Shown: positions 11,834-24,706 of the stretch, piece after piece | Numbering within the stretch: the stretch's first letter is position 1 | How the letters are laid out: each line of letters begins with the position of its first letter | Assembly: GCF_020497125.1 (NCBI RefSeq) | Contig: NC_059075.1 | Location: forward strand, 47,466,003-47,530,002 | Reading direction: 5' to 3' | DNA: 64,000 nucleotides | Source of the DNA: Mauremys mutica | Taxonomy: Eukaryota > Chordata > Testudines > Geoemydidae | Made by a program: the position numbers and the translations under genes | The notes under the pieces: model-generated | The model's database searches: none | What the model saw: the letters and a program-made list of their open reading frames with translations, nothing else | Told to the model about the DNA's origin: nothing

Positions 11834-12008
11834 CAGGGCCACCCAGAGGATTCAGGGGGCCTGGGACAAAGCAATTTCGGGGGCCCCTTCCATAAAAAAA
11901 AGTTGCAATACTATAGAATACTATATTCTCATGGGGACCCCTGTGGGGCCCAGGGCCTGGGGCAAATTGCCCCACTTACCCCCCCTCCTCCCCCCCAGGC
12001 AGCCCTTG
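11834..12008. mobile_element. Short hAT-type MITE
   Basis: The left end CAGGGCCACCCAGAGG and the right end CAGGCAGCCCTTG are degenerate inverted ends. The flanks TAAAAAAT (11826-11833) and TAAAAATA (12009-12016) look like a decayed 8-bp target duplication. Confidence 0.5.
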
Positions 12009-12009
12009 T

Positions 12010-13942
12010 AAAAATAGCAAAAATCAGCTAATAATACACTGTGTCTGTGATGTGAGCTGGTATAAACTGGTGTCGCTCTACTGAAATCAAGCAAGGCCAA
12101 TTTACACTAGCTATGGTTCTGAACTGCTGTTCCTAATGTCTTTTGCCAAAGAAAGAAACTAAACTTGTACCTTTGTGAAATGGGACATTGAAATGACAGT
12201 TCTATGAAATTACAGATCAAAGTACAATGATCTGAATAGTTTGCCATCTTTAAAAGCTGGGAGTTTCTATAATAATAATAATAATAATTAATAATAAAAT
12301 AAATAATCATAACCAAGATATGCTTTCTAGAATCAAGGAGGAGGAGACAGTAGAGTCCTTAATTATTATTATTCAGTTTTAATTATGGATCTGGCATCTA
12401 GATATTCTGCTGATAGGTCCACTAGAAGGGTTTACACTGGAGATATCATTTACTGTTCACTAGTTTCTGTGATCCCCTTTGTTCCCTGGAAACAGTCAGT
12501 TACGTGCAGCTCATGCACTGTGCCGGGCAGCAAGACCACTCACTGGAGACTATAGGCACTCCCAGTTTAGCAATAAACTGGCAGCTGGCTAATACACTGC
12601 ACAAAACGTGCAGTATTTCTTTATCAAATTGACAATAAAATATTCGTGTTTGTTTTAGTCTGTGTGCAAGAGCTCACGTATGCCTGCATACCGCATATCT
12701 TTGCCCCGGCAATTACAGGCCAAACTTCCCTGCTGTGTTAGCTGTAATGACATTGCATAGCAGTACTTAGAATAAGTCTATCTAATTAAAAGTAGACAGC
12801 AATGTATTGTATCTCCTCTCTTGTTATTTCAATTTCAGATGTCTGTAGTAGTTCCTAATAGACCATCCTGCCTTTCCACCTATCCTTTTCTTCCTTACTC
12901 TTTTAATCACTTTCCACTTCATCTTCCTTCTCTCTCTTTCTTTGCATTTGTACAGTTCCTCTCCGTCTTCTTTCTGTCACTTGGCTCTGAAGTCTTTTTG
13001 CTCTTTTGAAGATTGATATTGGAGAGTTACCAAGTGTCTTCAAAAAAGAAAAGCAGTGGGAGGGAGTGGAGGGAGCATATGGGGAGAGGAAAGATTACAT
13101 TATGAGTATGGATTATTTTACAAACACATAATACTGGGTAAATAATTTTGATAATATAATTATCCCTGTTTACATGATGAAAGTATTTTTGTATTTACTA
13201 ACTGCTATTTGTGCTTGCCTCTCCCTACTAACAATAGATTTTTATCCCTGTTTTTTGTAGAAGTAGGACTCTGTTTTTAACTTTTACACAGTTGAGGGTT
13301 GTTGCATCAAAAAGCTTTTCATTTGGTATTTGCCATTGTTCTTTAGAAGTCACCTCTGTTTGAATCTTTCTTGAATGTATTAGCCAAGGTTGACCTTGAG
13401 ATTACAGGCTTGAGTTGCATCTCCTGCTAGTTTCACACCAGTGTGTAACTCCATTGTGCCAAATTCTGATCTCCCAGGCACCTGTCTAAATCAAAAGAAA
13501 CTCCATTGACTACTCCTGATTTACAAGTATGACCAAGTACAAAATCAAGTCCAATTTATTTTGAGTTGTAAACTCAAAATCAATACAAAAAAATTACAAG
13601 ACAGAAATATGGCAAGAACATTAATATTTGGCCTGGGTGGTGGCAAAAATGCACAAAAAACTCATCCAAATACAAACCAATGTCCTTAAACCTCATCTGT
13701 AATATGTTTTACTTTATGGCAACTATTTTTTTAAATTTGAATTAAAAATATAGGTGATGTATTTCTGAGAGCTGTTCAGTTTTGGCAGAGCATTGATTGT
13801 CAGCCTTCTTGTTAGTATTTTCTAATATTATTTCTCATTTAATAGATGCAATTCACATAGGGATTAATAAGGACAACATCTGCTCATTTCATAACTGGCA
13901 GACTAGATAGAATTGATCTGAGCATAAACTGTTTGGTGTGTC
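12010..13942. other. No recognised feature apart from short AT microsatellites
   Basis: An (ATA)n run lies near 12270-12298 and ATT repeats near 12361. Otherwise this is AT-rich sequence with no gene or bounded repeat that I can support. Confidence 0.4.
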
Positions 13943-13947
13943 CACAC

Positions 13948-14747
13948 TGTTGTTAGATGCTACCGGTGTGGTGCTCTGCTTTGTTTAATGTTGATATCAA
14001 TCGGCTGCGTGCGTGTGTTCCCTCTGTGTGCTGCCCCACCTCTACGCAGATAGCTGACATAGCAGACCCGAAAAAACCCCCAATGACCACAGACTCTAGT
14101 AAGGTACAAAGGCACGTCGGCCAGGTTTATTGTCAAAGAGAAACACAGTCTCCAGCTCCCTGGCAAACGAAGTCCAAGGTGCTGCTAAGGTGCAGCTAGC
14201 CAGTACATATGTGCTTCCTGGCAATGGACTTAGCTCAGTCAGAGGCGGGACTTTCCACTGCCTCCTAGGCTGGACAAAGACACTGCCCCAGGGATGCATT
14301 CTTATACACAGGTACAAACAAGTTACACATGACTCCTGACGTATTGAGGTGCAACCCTTCTACGTAGCAAGGTACAACCCCTCTACGTAGTAAGGTGCCA
14401 CCTCTCACCTTGTACATGTTGATTCAAACAAAACAACTCTATCCATCATATTACCCTTTTGCCCCTGTCATTGGGATGGGACAGCCTGTTCCTTGTTATC
14501 TGTGTGGAGTGTACAAGTATGCGAATGTTCTGATATCTGGTGTCCAGTACCTTTTAGGCATGTCTTTTTTTGCAGCATCAGCCCTTTCCTTGCCAGCTTC
14601 TGTGAGCAGGGCCTGCCTCTGGCTTACAGCTTAACTTTGCTTTATGTTATGTTAGCAAAGTTTTGACCATTACTTTAGTTCAGGTCTTAGGCCTCATACC
14701 AGGCCTCTGATACCAAGGTTTATATTTTAGGGCCTCCTCTTACTACA
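13948..14747 (-). mobile_element. Solo LTR, 800 bp, with perfect 5-bp target duplication
   Basis: The segment begins TGTTGTTAGATG and ends CTTACTACA (TG...CA) and is flanked by CACAC at 13943-13947 and 14748-14752. On the minus strand it has a TATA-like TATAAGA (plus about 14302-14308), followed about 170 bases later by AATAAA (plus about 14126-14131). That is the order expected for an LTR promoter and polyadenylation signal. No internal viral sequence remains, so the element was probably reduced by recombination between its two LTRs. The family is unknown. CACAC is a low-complexity duplication, which lowers certainty on the exact ends. Confidence 0.6.
14126..14131 (-). promoter_or_regulatory. 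Polyadenylation signal of the solo LTR
   Basis: AATAAA on the minus strand (TTTATT on plus), about 170 bases downstream of the LTR's TATA-like box. Confidence 0.5.
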
Positions 14748-14804
14748 CACACTATCCCTGCAGCTTGAGGTCTTCAAACCACAATTTGAAGACTTCAATA
14801 ACTC

Positions 14805-14932
14805 AGACATAGGTTAGGGGTTTGTTATAGAAGTGGATGGGTAAGATTCTGTGGCCTGCTTTGTGCAGGAGGTCAGACTAGATGATCATAATGGTCCCTT
14901 CTGACCTTAAAGTCTATGAGTCTATGATGTAT
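14805..14932 (+). mobile_element. CR1 LINE 3' end
   Basis: This is the conserved CR1 tail: GTGGCCTGCTTTGTGCAGGA, then GATGATCATAATGGTCCC and the terminal TCTATGAGTCTATGATG, in the style of the CR1 octamer repeat. It is truncated at 5', as most CR1 copies are. Confidence 0.8.
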
Positions 14933-14939
14933 GTTCCAA

Positions 14940-17900
14940 ACCATTGCAGGTCTGATCCGTGTCCACATAGCACTGTTCTAAACCATTTCAGTTGCCCTTC
15001 TGGGCACCTATATCATAGTTCACAACACAGTTCCTAGAAGCAGTGGATTCTGGGAGACCTTGAATGAGCTCCGGTGCACTGTGGGACAGTGGTGAGAGGA
15101 CTATTTGAAACAATTGTATTGTTATGCCAGTGACTTCTGCCTACAATGACACTACAATAGTGCAGACTGTGGAAAGCAAGTATAATCCAAGCAATTTTGG
15201 GGAAGCATGTAGATGGTTTGTAGAACTTTTGTGTGTTGGTATGAGGTGTTTTTATGAGCATGCAAGGAAGAATGATTGTTAAAATAGTAAACTCCTCTAG
15301 TGTTAAACCAGGTGCAAGTTTTACCTCCACAAAATTGAAAACAGTTTTGTCTGGCCTATATATGCACTTAAACCATTTTCAGTACCCATTTGGGGCAGCT
15401 GCTGTTGAAATCCATTTTTGACAACAGTTCGATTTCCTATTATAGACCAGGCTATCAAGAGAATGTATGTATTTAGCTCTCCATGTCAGATGGTGGAATG
15501 ACTGTGCATAAAAAGCACAGTCACAGTCCACAAATGTTTGTTTTTTTTTAAAGCATAGTGAACAAGAATTCAAAGTAAGGCAACTGAAGCAGGAAAAAAA
15601 ATAAAGAGAAGACTCCCCATCTTGGGTTTCTCTTTCCTTTGCCCCCAAGCAAACAGTCTTATTGCCCTTCCCACCCCCCACCTCCTGAGCATCTGTGCAA
15701 CATGAGGGGGAGTTGACCCTTTATTCACATGGAGCCAGGGAGAGCCGCTTCATTGGTTAGAGGACAGTATACAGAACTTTTGGTATCTGAGTATCAATAT
15801 AGTCTCTCAATATAAGTTCTTTTAAAATATCTCATCTGTGCAAACCCTTAAACATTAGCTTTGTGTTCTAATCCCACTGGATCATTAAAACAGGTGGAGT
15901 CTCTCAAAAAATTATTAATGAGGCTTGGTTGAAAAATTCTGTTTCCCATAGCAACGTATTGAATAATTCTTAATCACATCAATAGTCACAGATTTTTTTT
16001 TAAACTTTAAATCAGCAAGTGAATAGCCACAGTCCTGAAGTTAGATTTATGAGTGAATTGGATTGAATTGACAGTATGGTATTTAGGGCATATGCTATGC
16101 ATTATAGTTCAAAAACCATATCCTTGGTATACACAGCCTCTCCTATTGAGTGCGAGGTAGGAATGTGACTTTGTGTAATCATTTCATATCTAGGTTAACT
16201 TCCTTCTCTCATTTTCTAGCAAATGGAAGAAAGGCGGCATTATATCAGATCTGTCTGCTGAATGCATTTTTAAGAGATTATAAATGGAATTTGATTCAGC
16301 CATGGCATTGTGAAACAGTGTTAGAGTGACACATATCTTCAGCACTCTTTGAATAATGGTAAATATCCAGATCTACATTATTTAAATATTAGGTATAGCC
16401 ATTGTGTGTTTTCCTACTTTTAATAACTGGCCCAGTGGAGCTGATTTTTAGCATTTCTGAAACTATATTTCTTCCATTTGAAAGTCCACAGTAACAAGGA
16501 TTATATCTTATATTTATCCAATGCCTTTCATCCCAAAGAAGTTTGAAAACTATAGATACAGATGACACTACACCGACTACTGAAGTTCAGTCATCTCTGA
16601 AGTGGGTGCAGTGGACAGTAGCCCTTTAATTCAAACAAGAGTTTAGACAGGTAGTGAATAGCATCCTCTATTGGAGTGCTGACATGCAGAATGTAATTAG
16701 CCAAACTGAAGTAATTATTTGGAATACCAGAGCTAACTGAATATATTGCACTGGAGAAAGGTGCTAAAGATTTTTAATGCCCACAAGTGGCCTTGAACTG
16801 TGACATATCCAGCAGCGCAGTGCCCCACAAAAGCTAGGTAGATTTTCACTGATTGGGGGGTGTAAGGAAAAGGATCTGCCCACAGTTCCTCTTGTAAGAG
16901 ACAAAGCAAGCTGTCCATGGCCCTGGAGCTATTATTATTTTCCCTCTGATTTACAAAATGTCTGAGATTGAAAAATAGAACTTCACAGGAGGATTTATTT
17001 TTTTGTATCTTTAAGGGTTTTGGCAATAAATACAAACACGAATGCTAATTAGGAAGAGCAAAGTGTTGCATAGTTTACATATGCATCAGCCTTTTCCCTA
17101 ACTTCCCAAGAAAATGTGAACTAGTCTTGTTCTCCAGCCTAAATTTCATTTGACTTTATTTAAGGAAATTCCCATGGCCTTTATAGCTGTGAGTTAGCTA
17201 CACACATTGAAGTGACCCGGAAATTAGCCTGTGAGTCAGTCCTTGTCTGGGAATTACCCAATTCCAGTAATTGATGGCCAGCCACCACTACAGCTAAACT
17301 ATATAAACACTATATAGACAAGGAAAGCACCAGTGGAGCTTGGCCCTGCTTGAAACTGGAACAAGAGCCCTGGGGTGAAATCCTGGCCCTATTGAAATCA
17401 ATGGCAAAGCTTCCATGGATGTCATGGAGTTGGGTTTTTTATTATGTAAAAAAGTTCTTTAAGATGTGTTGAACCTGTGTCCCTACCCACTCAGTAATAT
17501 AGACCAATATGCATCTATTGGAACACTTGTGAGAAGAAGAAACAAAAATTTGTGCAGGCTATGAATTCACATGTTTTTAACTTGGATCAACAGAATGTTA
17601 TTTAGCATGGCTATTTCTCCAGATAGATAGCACATTAAAAATAGATTATACAAGAGTCTCTTTTAAACTCAGTTTTCCACCTGATTGATACTGTTTCATG
17701 CTGGTCCATTTATATCATTCTGGAACATAAAGTATATTAAGTCAGCTATAGTCCGTACTCAGGCAGAATTTCCATTCTAGTCAATGGGTGCTTTGCCTGA
17801 ATAAGGAATGCAGGATTTGGTGCATAAGAATTTGTGGTAACTATTTATTTTAACGGCAAGTATAATGGTAAGTACAATGACAAAGGAAGGGAAAATATGC

Positions 17901-18769
17901 TGGAAAAGGGGATGGACAGGATTTCCTGTGTTTACATAAAAATTTCTCATCATTTTTTAACCTCATTCTTCCCTCCTCTAACACCTGGGCCATAATAATC
18001 AGAAAATGAGGCCAAATTTTAAAGTTAGCTCATTTTTTTTCCCTTACACTGCTTACATTTCTTTTCCGGTTTTTATTATCCTGCCTGCATGTGGATTTTT
18101 TAAAATCTTTGTTGTAATATAATTGCTACTGTGTATGTGAGAGAGACAGACACCATTGACCTCTCCTTGACATCTGAGTCAGAGGGTTAATAGCTATCAG
18201 TAGGACCGTTTGAAAATAGTGGAAAGTTTTACCGATCTTGCCTTTCAGATGGACAAAGGTGGAAAAATTTACCCAATGGATTTTCATCTTTTAGAGTGAC
18301 AAATCACTTTTCTTTTCTTGTCTATCTGTCTCAATGTTTAAATGTTGTATTTGTACTTTATGGTGACATTTACAACTATCTAGCTGCATATACATCTCTA
18401 GTATATAAGTAAGAACACAAATATTATATGTTGTATTGCTATATACAGATGTTAAAAAACAGACACTTGGTGCAGTATTATTATTATGAAGGTAGTAGCA
18501 TCTCCATAATGTTATCTTTAATTATTATTAACTAAGGTTCTGATCCTGCAAGCACCTAAATACATGCATAACTTGACTCATGTGAGTAGTACCTTTTGAA
18601 GTATATTGGGCCAGTCACGTTAGCACAGTTATGCACATGCTTAAAATATTTGTGGGATTGTACCCTTAAGCACTAGGTCTTCCCCTTACAGAGACCACGC
18701 TGTTAGCAGCTTCCTCTATTATTTCTAGGGGGATCTAGCATCAGTCACTCCACTGATCACAACTGTGGC
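14940..18769. other. Mostly unassigned sequence
   Basis: Possible remains of an old DNA transposon lie at about 14945-15390 (GTGCACTGTGGGACAG near 15075; repeated TAAACCATTT pieces near 14980 and 15370). The remaining 3.4 kb is AT-rich and shows no gene, RNA gene or clear repeat. Confidence 0.35.
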
Positions 18770-18985
18770 AAGGTATCACAGTGAGAGAGGGAGGGTCTGA
18801 CAATTATACCTCATAGCTGTGCATGAAAGAGGCAAATATTCATTATCCCATTTTACAGAGTGAGAAAGTGAGGCACAAAGAGATTATGACTTCCTAAGGT
18901 AAAGTAGCTAATCAGTGTCTGATTCAGCATTAGAACCCATGTCTCATGTCTCCCCATCCCATGGATAAAGCACTAGTTATGGTCA
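18770..18985 (-). mobile_element. MIR-like SINE
   Basis: Minus-strand reading gives the MIR core. On the plus strand it shows as CCCATTTTACAGAGTGAGAA and GAGGCACAAAGAGATTATGA, followed by CATTAGAACCCATGTCTC. It is old and diverged. Confidence 0.65.
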
Positions 18986-19207
18986 CCCTTAGGGCAATCA
19001 CTTGGAGCCAAGGTTTTCAAAAGTGGCCTCTGATTTGGAGCCTGAACTTCAGAAGTGCCAAGCACCCATAACTCTAATTGAAATCTTTGGGAGCTCCCGG
19101 TGCCCAGTACTTCTACCACTCTTCTAAGGAGTGACAATTTGGGCACCAAAGTGGAGGCATCCAAAATCAGGAGTCACTTTGGCAAGTTTTGGCCTTAACC
19201 TCTTACA

Positions 19208-19397
19208 GGGGGAAGGGATAGCTCAGTGGTTTGAGCATTGGCCTATTAAACCCAAGGTTGTGAGTTCAATCCTTAAGGAGGCCACTTAGGGATCTGGGGC
19301 AAAAAATTGGTCCTGCTAGTGAAGGCAGGGGGCTGGACTTGATGACCTTTCAAGGTCCCTTCCAGTTCTAGGAGATTGGTATATCTCCAATTATTAC
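19208..19397 (+). mobile_element. tRNA-derived SINE, turtle type
   Basis: Same family as 9236-9420. Box A-like TAGCTCAGTGG is at 19219-19229 and box B-like GAGTTCAATCC at 19262-19272. This copy keeps the body piece GGGCTGGACTTGATGACC that the first copy has lost, so it is the better preserved of the two. Confidence 0.82.
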
Positions 19398-20141
19398 CTT
19401 TATTACCTCTTTGTGTGTCACTGTAACTGCCTCATCTGTAAAAAAGGAGATCAGAAGGAACAGGAGAAGTTGTGGGAGAAAGATACTTGGCACAGGCATT
19501 TCCTGCAGAGAGAAAGAGATTTAAAAAAGAAAATGAGAGAGAAGGTACACAGGGTTCCAATGGGGCTCAGTTGGAAAGGGTTAGCTCAGTGGTCTAAACA
19601 TCAGCTTTGAAATACAGCAACAAGAAGTCTATTTCAGCACTTTTCCCTCTATATATGAGAGCTGTCTCAGGCACACTATGTAGCCTACAGAGACAAGTTC
19701 AGTGTTAAGGAACCACTCACTGTACATAGTTCCCAGAACCTTTATAGAGAAATATTTCATTAGCATGTTGTTCAATGTGATTTTGTTTTATTTTTAACCC
19801 TTTTTACTGGCTCTTTGTTCTTAAACACTATAGGGCTTTCATTATTTATTGAAAGCCAGAATGCTTGTGAGTCAGACTTACTGAGTACATGGGGTAGACC
19901 AAGGAAGAGTTTCCCTTAGCAACTGAAAGCATGTTAGTGTCCTTCAGAACTTCTCTATTCATGTTTTCTTTCATTGTTAACAGCTCTTTTACAAAGGAAT
20001 TGGCTCACACTTAATTTAGAGTGTCTTAAATCCAGATTTTAGTCAGGTTTAGTAAGACAGTTTTGTGTGTTAGTTAAACACCAAATGATTACTGAAAATT
20101 GTGTACTTAGTTGTAGCCATTATGCCAGAGGTATGCACCAC
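19398..20141. other. No recognised feature
   Basis: Near 19580 the words TTAGCTCAGTGGTCTAAACA resemble a tRNA-type box A, but no box B follows. Nothing else is recognisable. Confidence 0.35.
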
Positions 20142-20396
20142 TTAGGGGCTGCCTCGACTAGGAACATCATGTTTTTTAAAAAAAGTATTAACTAACAAAT
20201 TTTAAAACCCTACTGTAGACAGGCAAGTTGTATTTTAACGTGTTCAAGGTGAACCGTAGACTTCTCCCCTATGCCTCAACCAAGTTTCATATCTTAAAAT
20301 ATGCCCTGTCTACTTTGGGCTTTTAAATGTTTTAATTAAACTGTTTTAGGTAACATGTTTCAAAAATACACCATTTACCCTCTAGTCAAGCCCCTC
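20142..20396. mobile_element. Possible MITE
   Basis: The left end GGGGCTGCCTCGACTAGG is matched by the complement of the right end CCTCTAGTCAAGCCCC. The interior is AT-rich with TTTTAAA words. No target duplication was found. Confidence 0.45.
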
Positions 20397-20755
20397 CCCT
20401 CCATCTTCCCACCCCACCCCCATGGTGAATCTTCAGTAGAGTGCAAAACTCTGATGTAATTCTGTTTTTCCCTAGGATTTTTGAAATCCTACCAAGTTAA
20501 GATAGACCTGGGCTAAATTTTTCTCTGAGTTCCACTCCAATGGGTTTGTATAGGTGTAAATGAGAATAGAACTTGATCTCATGTGTCTCCTGAAAACACA
20601 TGTAATAAACAGTAACTGGGCATATTGCTTTCCTGTCTGAGTGAATAAATTCCTTCTAGCAACAAGAAACATATAAAAAACAATTGTAAAAGAGATAATT
20701 TGTACTATAGTGTCTTGTGCTTCCCTGAGTCTGTGTGTACAATTCCCCTGGGCTT

Positions 20756-21046
20756 CAGGGTATGTCTACATTGCAATTATTTCCCCCACAGCAGTGAGTC
20801 TCAGAGCTTGGGTCAACTGACTCGGGCTTGCACTATGGGACTAAACATAGCCATGTAGACATTCCCACTCAGGCTGTAGCCTAGGATCCAAGACCCACCC
20901 CCTTCTCTGGGTTTCAGAGCCCTGGCTCCAGCCTGAGTGGAAACATACCCTGCTATTTTTAGCCCCGTACTGTAAGCCCGAGTCAGTTGACCTGGGCTCT
21001 GAGACTTTCTGCTGCAGATTTCTGTGTGCAGTGTAGATGAACCCAG
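20756..21046. mobile_element. Foldback MITE
   Basis: The left end CAGGGTATGTCTACATTGCA pairs with the complement of the right end TGCAGTGTAGATGAACCCAG. Inner segments also pair: GGTCAACTGACTCGGGCT near 20811 and AGCCCGAGTCAGTTGACC near 20975. The whole element can therefore fold into a long hairpin. There is no coding capacity. Confidence 0.75.
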
Positions 21047-21126
21047 TGAAAGCAGTGCATCGGGATTGTAGGTTGTCAGGTTGTCTGGAGTGGCTCGCAA
21101 CTATGAGTGTCAACCTCAGTGCAGAC

Positions 21127-22152
21127 TGTTAAGAAACAGGGCACAACCAATTTTGGGGTTGTGCCCTATGTTCTGCAATTAGATTTCACCAACCAAGTAT
21201 CAAGTGTTAACTCCTCAGGTACTATAACAGCCTTAACACGGAGTCACAGACAGTGCCCTTGGATACTCCAATCTATCTTGTCACCCAGGCAAGCTTGCCT
21301 TTGTGATTGATGGTCCCTTACACCTAAATTCCCAGTCCCAAAGGACCAGTCATTTACCCCAGGGCAATTATACCTCAGATCTCACACCAAAGACAACACT
21401 TCTAGCCAATTCTATAATAAACTAATGAAAAATGTATTAACTAGGAAGAAGAAGTAAGTGGGCTATTTCCAAGGTTAAAGCAGGTGAACATATACGCACA
21501 AATGAGTTATAGTTTTAGGTTCCAAAAAGTAATAGAAGCTGCTGTAATGTGCTAGTTCTATATGTCTTGTAGAGCTAACCCAAGCTAAAAAGCTGGGAAG
21601 ACCTTGCTTATGCTTAGGAGTCTTGCCTTCTTCCTGATGTCGAAGCCGCATAACATTTATCCTTGAGAGGGATTTTTTATTCCTTTTCCCCAGAGCTCAA
21701 GCCAATGGGACCAGTGTTTGTGATGTCTCCTCTTCATGAATGTGTGTGTGGGGGGAGCAATCAACAAAGTCTTTTGTCCCCTGATGTTCCACAATGGCTT
21801 GTCTGGTGTCTATGGGCTTTCTTTTATTAGGGAGGAGATGACACCTCTTGTTGTAAACTACCACTTCACACTTGGTAATGCTTCTTTCCCGACAGTAGGG
21901 GGTTTACAGTTTTAAAGCAAGCACTTAAATATTTACCTTATTACATGGGGTACAGATATTATAAGTAAGATGAATACGCATAGCATCCTACAAGTATTTC
22001 ACAAAGTCTAAACACATTCTTATAACTGTAATGTCTATTTTAACAATGCCAGCATACGGGTGAGCCAGAATGGTTTCCAGCTATGCATTTGTGAATGGTC
22101 AATGAGGCTAGGGGCCTTGGCACGAGCTGGCACCTGGTCTGCCAGTGTCACA
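21127..22152 (-). mobile_element. Solo LTR of an endogenous retrovirus-like element
   Basis: On the minus strand it starts TGTGACACTGGCAGACCAGG and ends with TTCTTAACA, giving TG...CA ends over about 1,026 bases. The start motif is familiar from reptile retroviral LTRs. The segment near 21406 (TAGCCAATTCT and the purine-rich sequence after it) parallels the LTR at 5097-6230. I see no matching target duplication, so the ends are approximate. Confidence 0.55.
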
Positions 22153-23190
22153 AGGGTAATACATGACCATAACTGAACATGATCAATCAATCATGAGTTC
22201 TCATGAATGTTTACCTGAGATATAAACAGAAAACAGTATCTTTCCAGGGAAATTTCTTAAATTGCAAGGAACCATGTATCTCTACCTGAAGCAGATTAAT
22301 AAAGCTCTAATGCTCTTACTTGTTCTCTCTCTCTCTCTCTCAATCTGTCCCTTCTCACCTCCCTTCCAATTTTCTCATGTTGCTGCAAACCCTGGGACTA
22401 TACCACTCTGCAACAGATCAGGGCCTCCCTCACCTCCATCTTTTGTTGCGGATTAGATGCATTTCATTTAAGCTTTTTCCCAGTCGCTACCACTCTGCTC
22501 CAGATTGCTGTGCCATCACCATTTTCCACACTTCCATCACCCACAATTCTAGTGCTCATCGGAACTCTTACAGAGGCAGCCCTTTTCTGTCAGTGATAAG
22601 CTGTTTCGACCAGTGCCCATTTCACAGAAAGAGGAACTGAGCAGACCTGCCTAAGAGTGTCTTGCATTCCCCATGCAAGACAGTAGTTGTTAGAATTCAG
22701 ATTTAGTAACCCAAACAAAGCAATAGTTGACATTATGCAGTTGCAGCTGAATGTCGATCACAAACACTAAAAGCCAGCCCAGCATCCCACTTACTTACTA
22801 TACCTTCATATGAATTGCACCCAGAACCCCAAACCCCAATGACATACAGTACAAAACCTCCTATAAAGAATGCAACCTGACCTTATACATATGTATTTCA
22901 GGAAAAAATAATTAAAATTGAACGAATCCACAGAATTATCAGTTATGCAGAATAAATCACTTGGCTAAATAATGTAAGGCTTACTTGGACAAGTGGCATT
23001 CAGAGAGAGAGGTGGGTTTTCTTCCAGAAAGTAAAATTATTAAAATACTATTTCATTTGGCTCTGCCCATTAGTGGCATGTCAGAACCCAGAAGTTATTA
23101 TTTTCATTTAAAATATACCCTTTAAAATCCAAAATTTTAAAAAGCTATAGAAAAATGAGTCTTTCTCTAACTACCTCACTTAGTTAAATG
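22153..23190. other. No recognised feature
   Basis: A short (CT)n lies near 22326. No supported gene or repeat boundary. Confidence 0.4.
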
Positions 23191-23194
23191 TACA

Positions 23195-23300
23195 GAGACA
23201 AGGTGGGTGAGGTAATATCTTTTATAGGACCCAACTTCTGTTGGCGAGAGAGACAAGCTTTTGAGCTTACACAGAGCTCTTCTTCACGTTTGGGAAAATT
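23195..23300 (+). mobile_element. Penelope-type repeat, short fragment
   Basis: The string AGACAAGGTGGGTGAGGTAA followed by CCAACTTCTGTTGGCGAGAG and GAGCTTACACAGAGCTCTTC is matched in reverse at about 41430-41530. The assignment to Penelope-like elements is from recall of reptile repeats. Confidence 0.5.
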
Positions 23301-24168
23301 ATATTGCTTGAAAATTCCCACTTCAGACTTATTTTTTTGAGAGTCTTTTCAGCATTCTTGATTCAGTGACTACTTCATTTATTTTCTGGCAATTATCCCT
23401 GAAAGGAAGGCCAAGGAACATAATCTGAATAAATAACTGTGGTTTATTTTGGCAGTATCTTGTAACAGCTCAAGAGACCAGGTATTTTGCTCCTTAGCTG
23501 AAATACTATGTCATTATGGATCACTACCAACCACTTTCTGCCACTTCAGACAACTTAGTTTGAGCTCCGCCTCCTGACCAAAATATCCCAGTACAGTCAG
23601 AAGACTCAGACCTTAGTATCCAGTTTTAAAATCCCCAAGACACATTTTGACTCAAGAGATACAAGCCAGACCCAGGAAAAATGGTTACCTTCTATTCCAT
23701 TTAGGGATCTAGCTAACATGTTCAGCAACATTCCTAGACCCTGGAGCTAGTCAGAAAATTGAGGGGGGAAGGAAGTTTTCCACAGAAAACTTTTTCATTT
23801 CAGAACCAAACCATATGGCCAAAAATGCTTCAAATTGCTTTTAAAAAATGATCAAAAACTTCTGAAATTTTTCAGTTCAGTTTTCTGGGGAAAAAAAAGT
23901 TGAGAAAAGCATACATTCCCCCACCCCCATTAGTCACAATCTCAATTTGGAAAAAAGCAACAAGCCTGATCAGTTCCTGTTGGACCAGATGGGGTATTGT
24001 GCTCGTGCAGGTTTATTCCTGTGGGTGGGTAGTTATGGTAGAGAAGTATGTAAACAGGTGATTGTGCATGAACCAAGAGATGCCAGGCTGAGGACCACTT
24101 GAGAATTTGGCCTAAAGTGTTTAGTGTATGCCTATTGGCTAGAGGTACCAAAATTAAAGTGATAATTT
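23301..24168. other. Mostly unassigned; AT-rich repeat near 23760-23900
   Basis: The piece with CAGAAAACTTTTTCATTTC and GAAATTTTTCAGTTCAG resembles the AT-rich dispersed repeats at 32335 and 56060. Nothing else was recognised. Confidence 0.35.
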
Positions 24169-24176
24169 TCTAGGAC

Positions 24177-24698
24177 AGCAGTTCTCAAACTTTAACAACC
24201 CGAGGACCCTCATTTTGATTTAAAATTTTTTTGCAGACGTCCAACTCCACTGCTCAGCCCTAGGCCCCGCCCCCACTCCGCCCTTTCCCCCCAGACCTCA
24301 CCCCATCTCACCTCTTCCTGCCCCCTGCTCCACCCCGCCCCTCCTCTTCCCCGCCTATTTCCGCCTCCTCCCCCGAGTGTGCCTCATCCCTGCTCCTCGC
24401 CCTCCCTCCCAGCGCCTCCTGCACGCCACTGAACTGCTGTTCCCCAGCATGCAGGAGGCACTGGGAAGGACAGGGAGGAGTTGATAAGTGGGGCTGGTGG
24501 CCCCAGACATGATTTCGCCCCCTCCCCTGAGTGTGCCCCATCCCTACTCCTTGCCCTGCCTCCCAGCGCCTCCTGCATGCTGCTGAACAGCTGTTCCCTG
24601 GCGTGCAGAAGGCACTGAGAGGGAGGGGGAGGAGTAGATCAGCGGGGCCCGCAGACCCCCCTGGAGTACCCTCACTGACCCCAGTTTGAGAAACACTG
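24177..24698. mobile_element. hAT-type non-autonomous transposon, GC-rich, with internal duplication
   Basis: The ends CAGCAGTTCTCAAACTTT and CCCCAGTTTGAGAAACACTG are inverted repeats of hAT type. An exact 8-bp target duplication TTCTAGGA lies at 24169-24176 and 24699-24706. The interior is very C-rich. A block of roughly 155 bases containing GAGTGTGCCTCATCCCTGCT (near 24375) is repeated with changes near 24529. There is no transposase; the open frames are by-products of composition. Confidence 0.88.
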
Positions 24699-24706
24699 TT
24701 CTAGGA

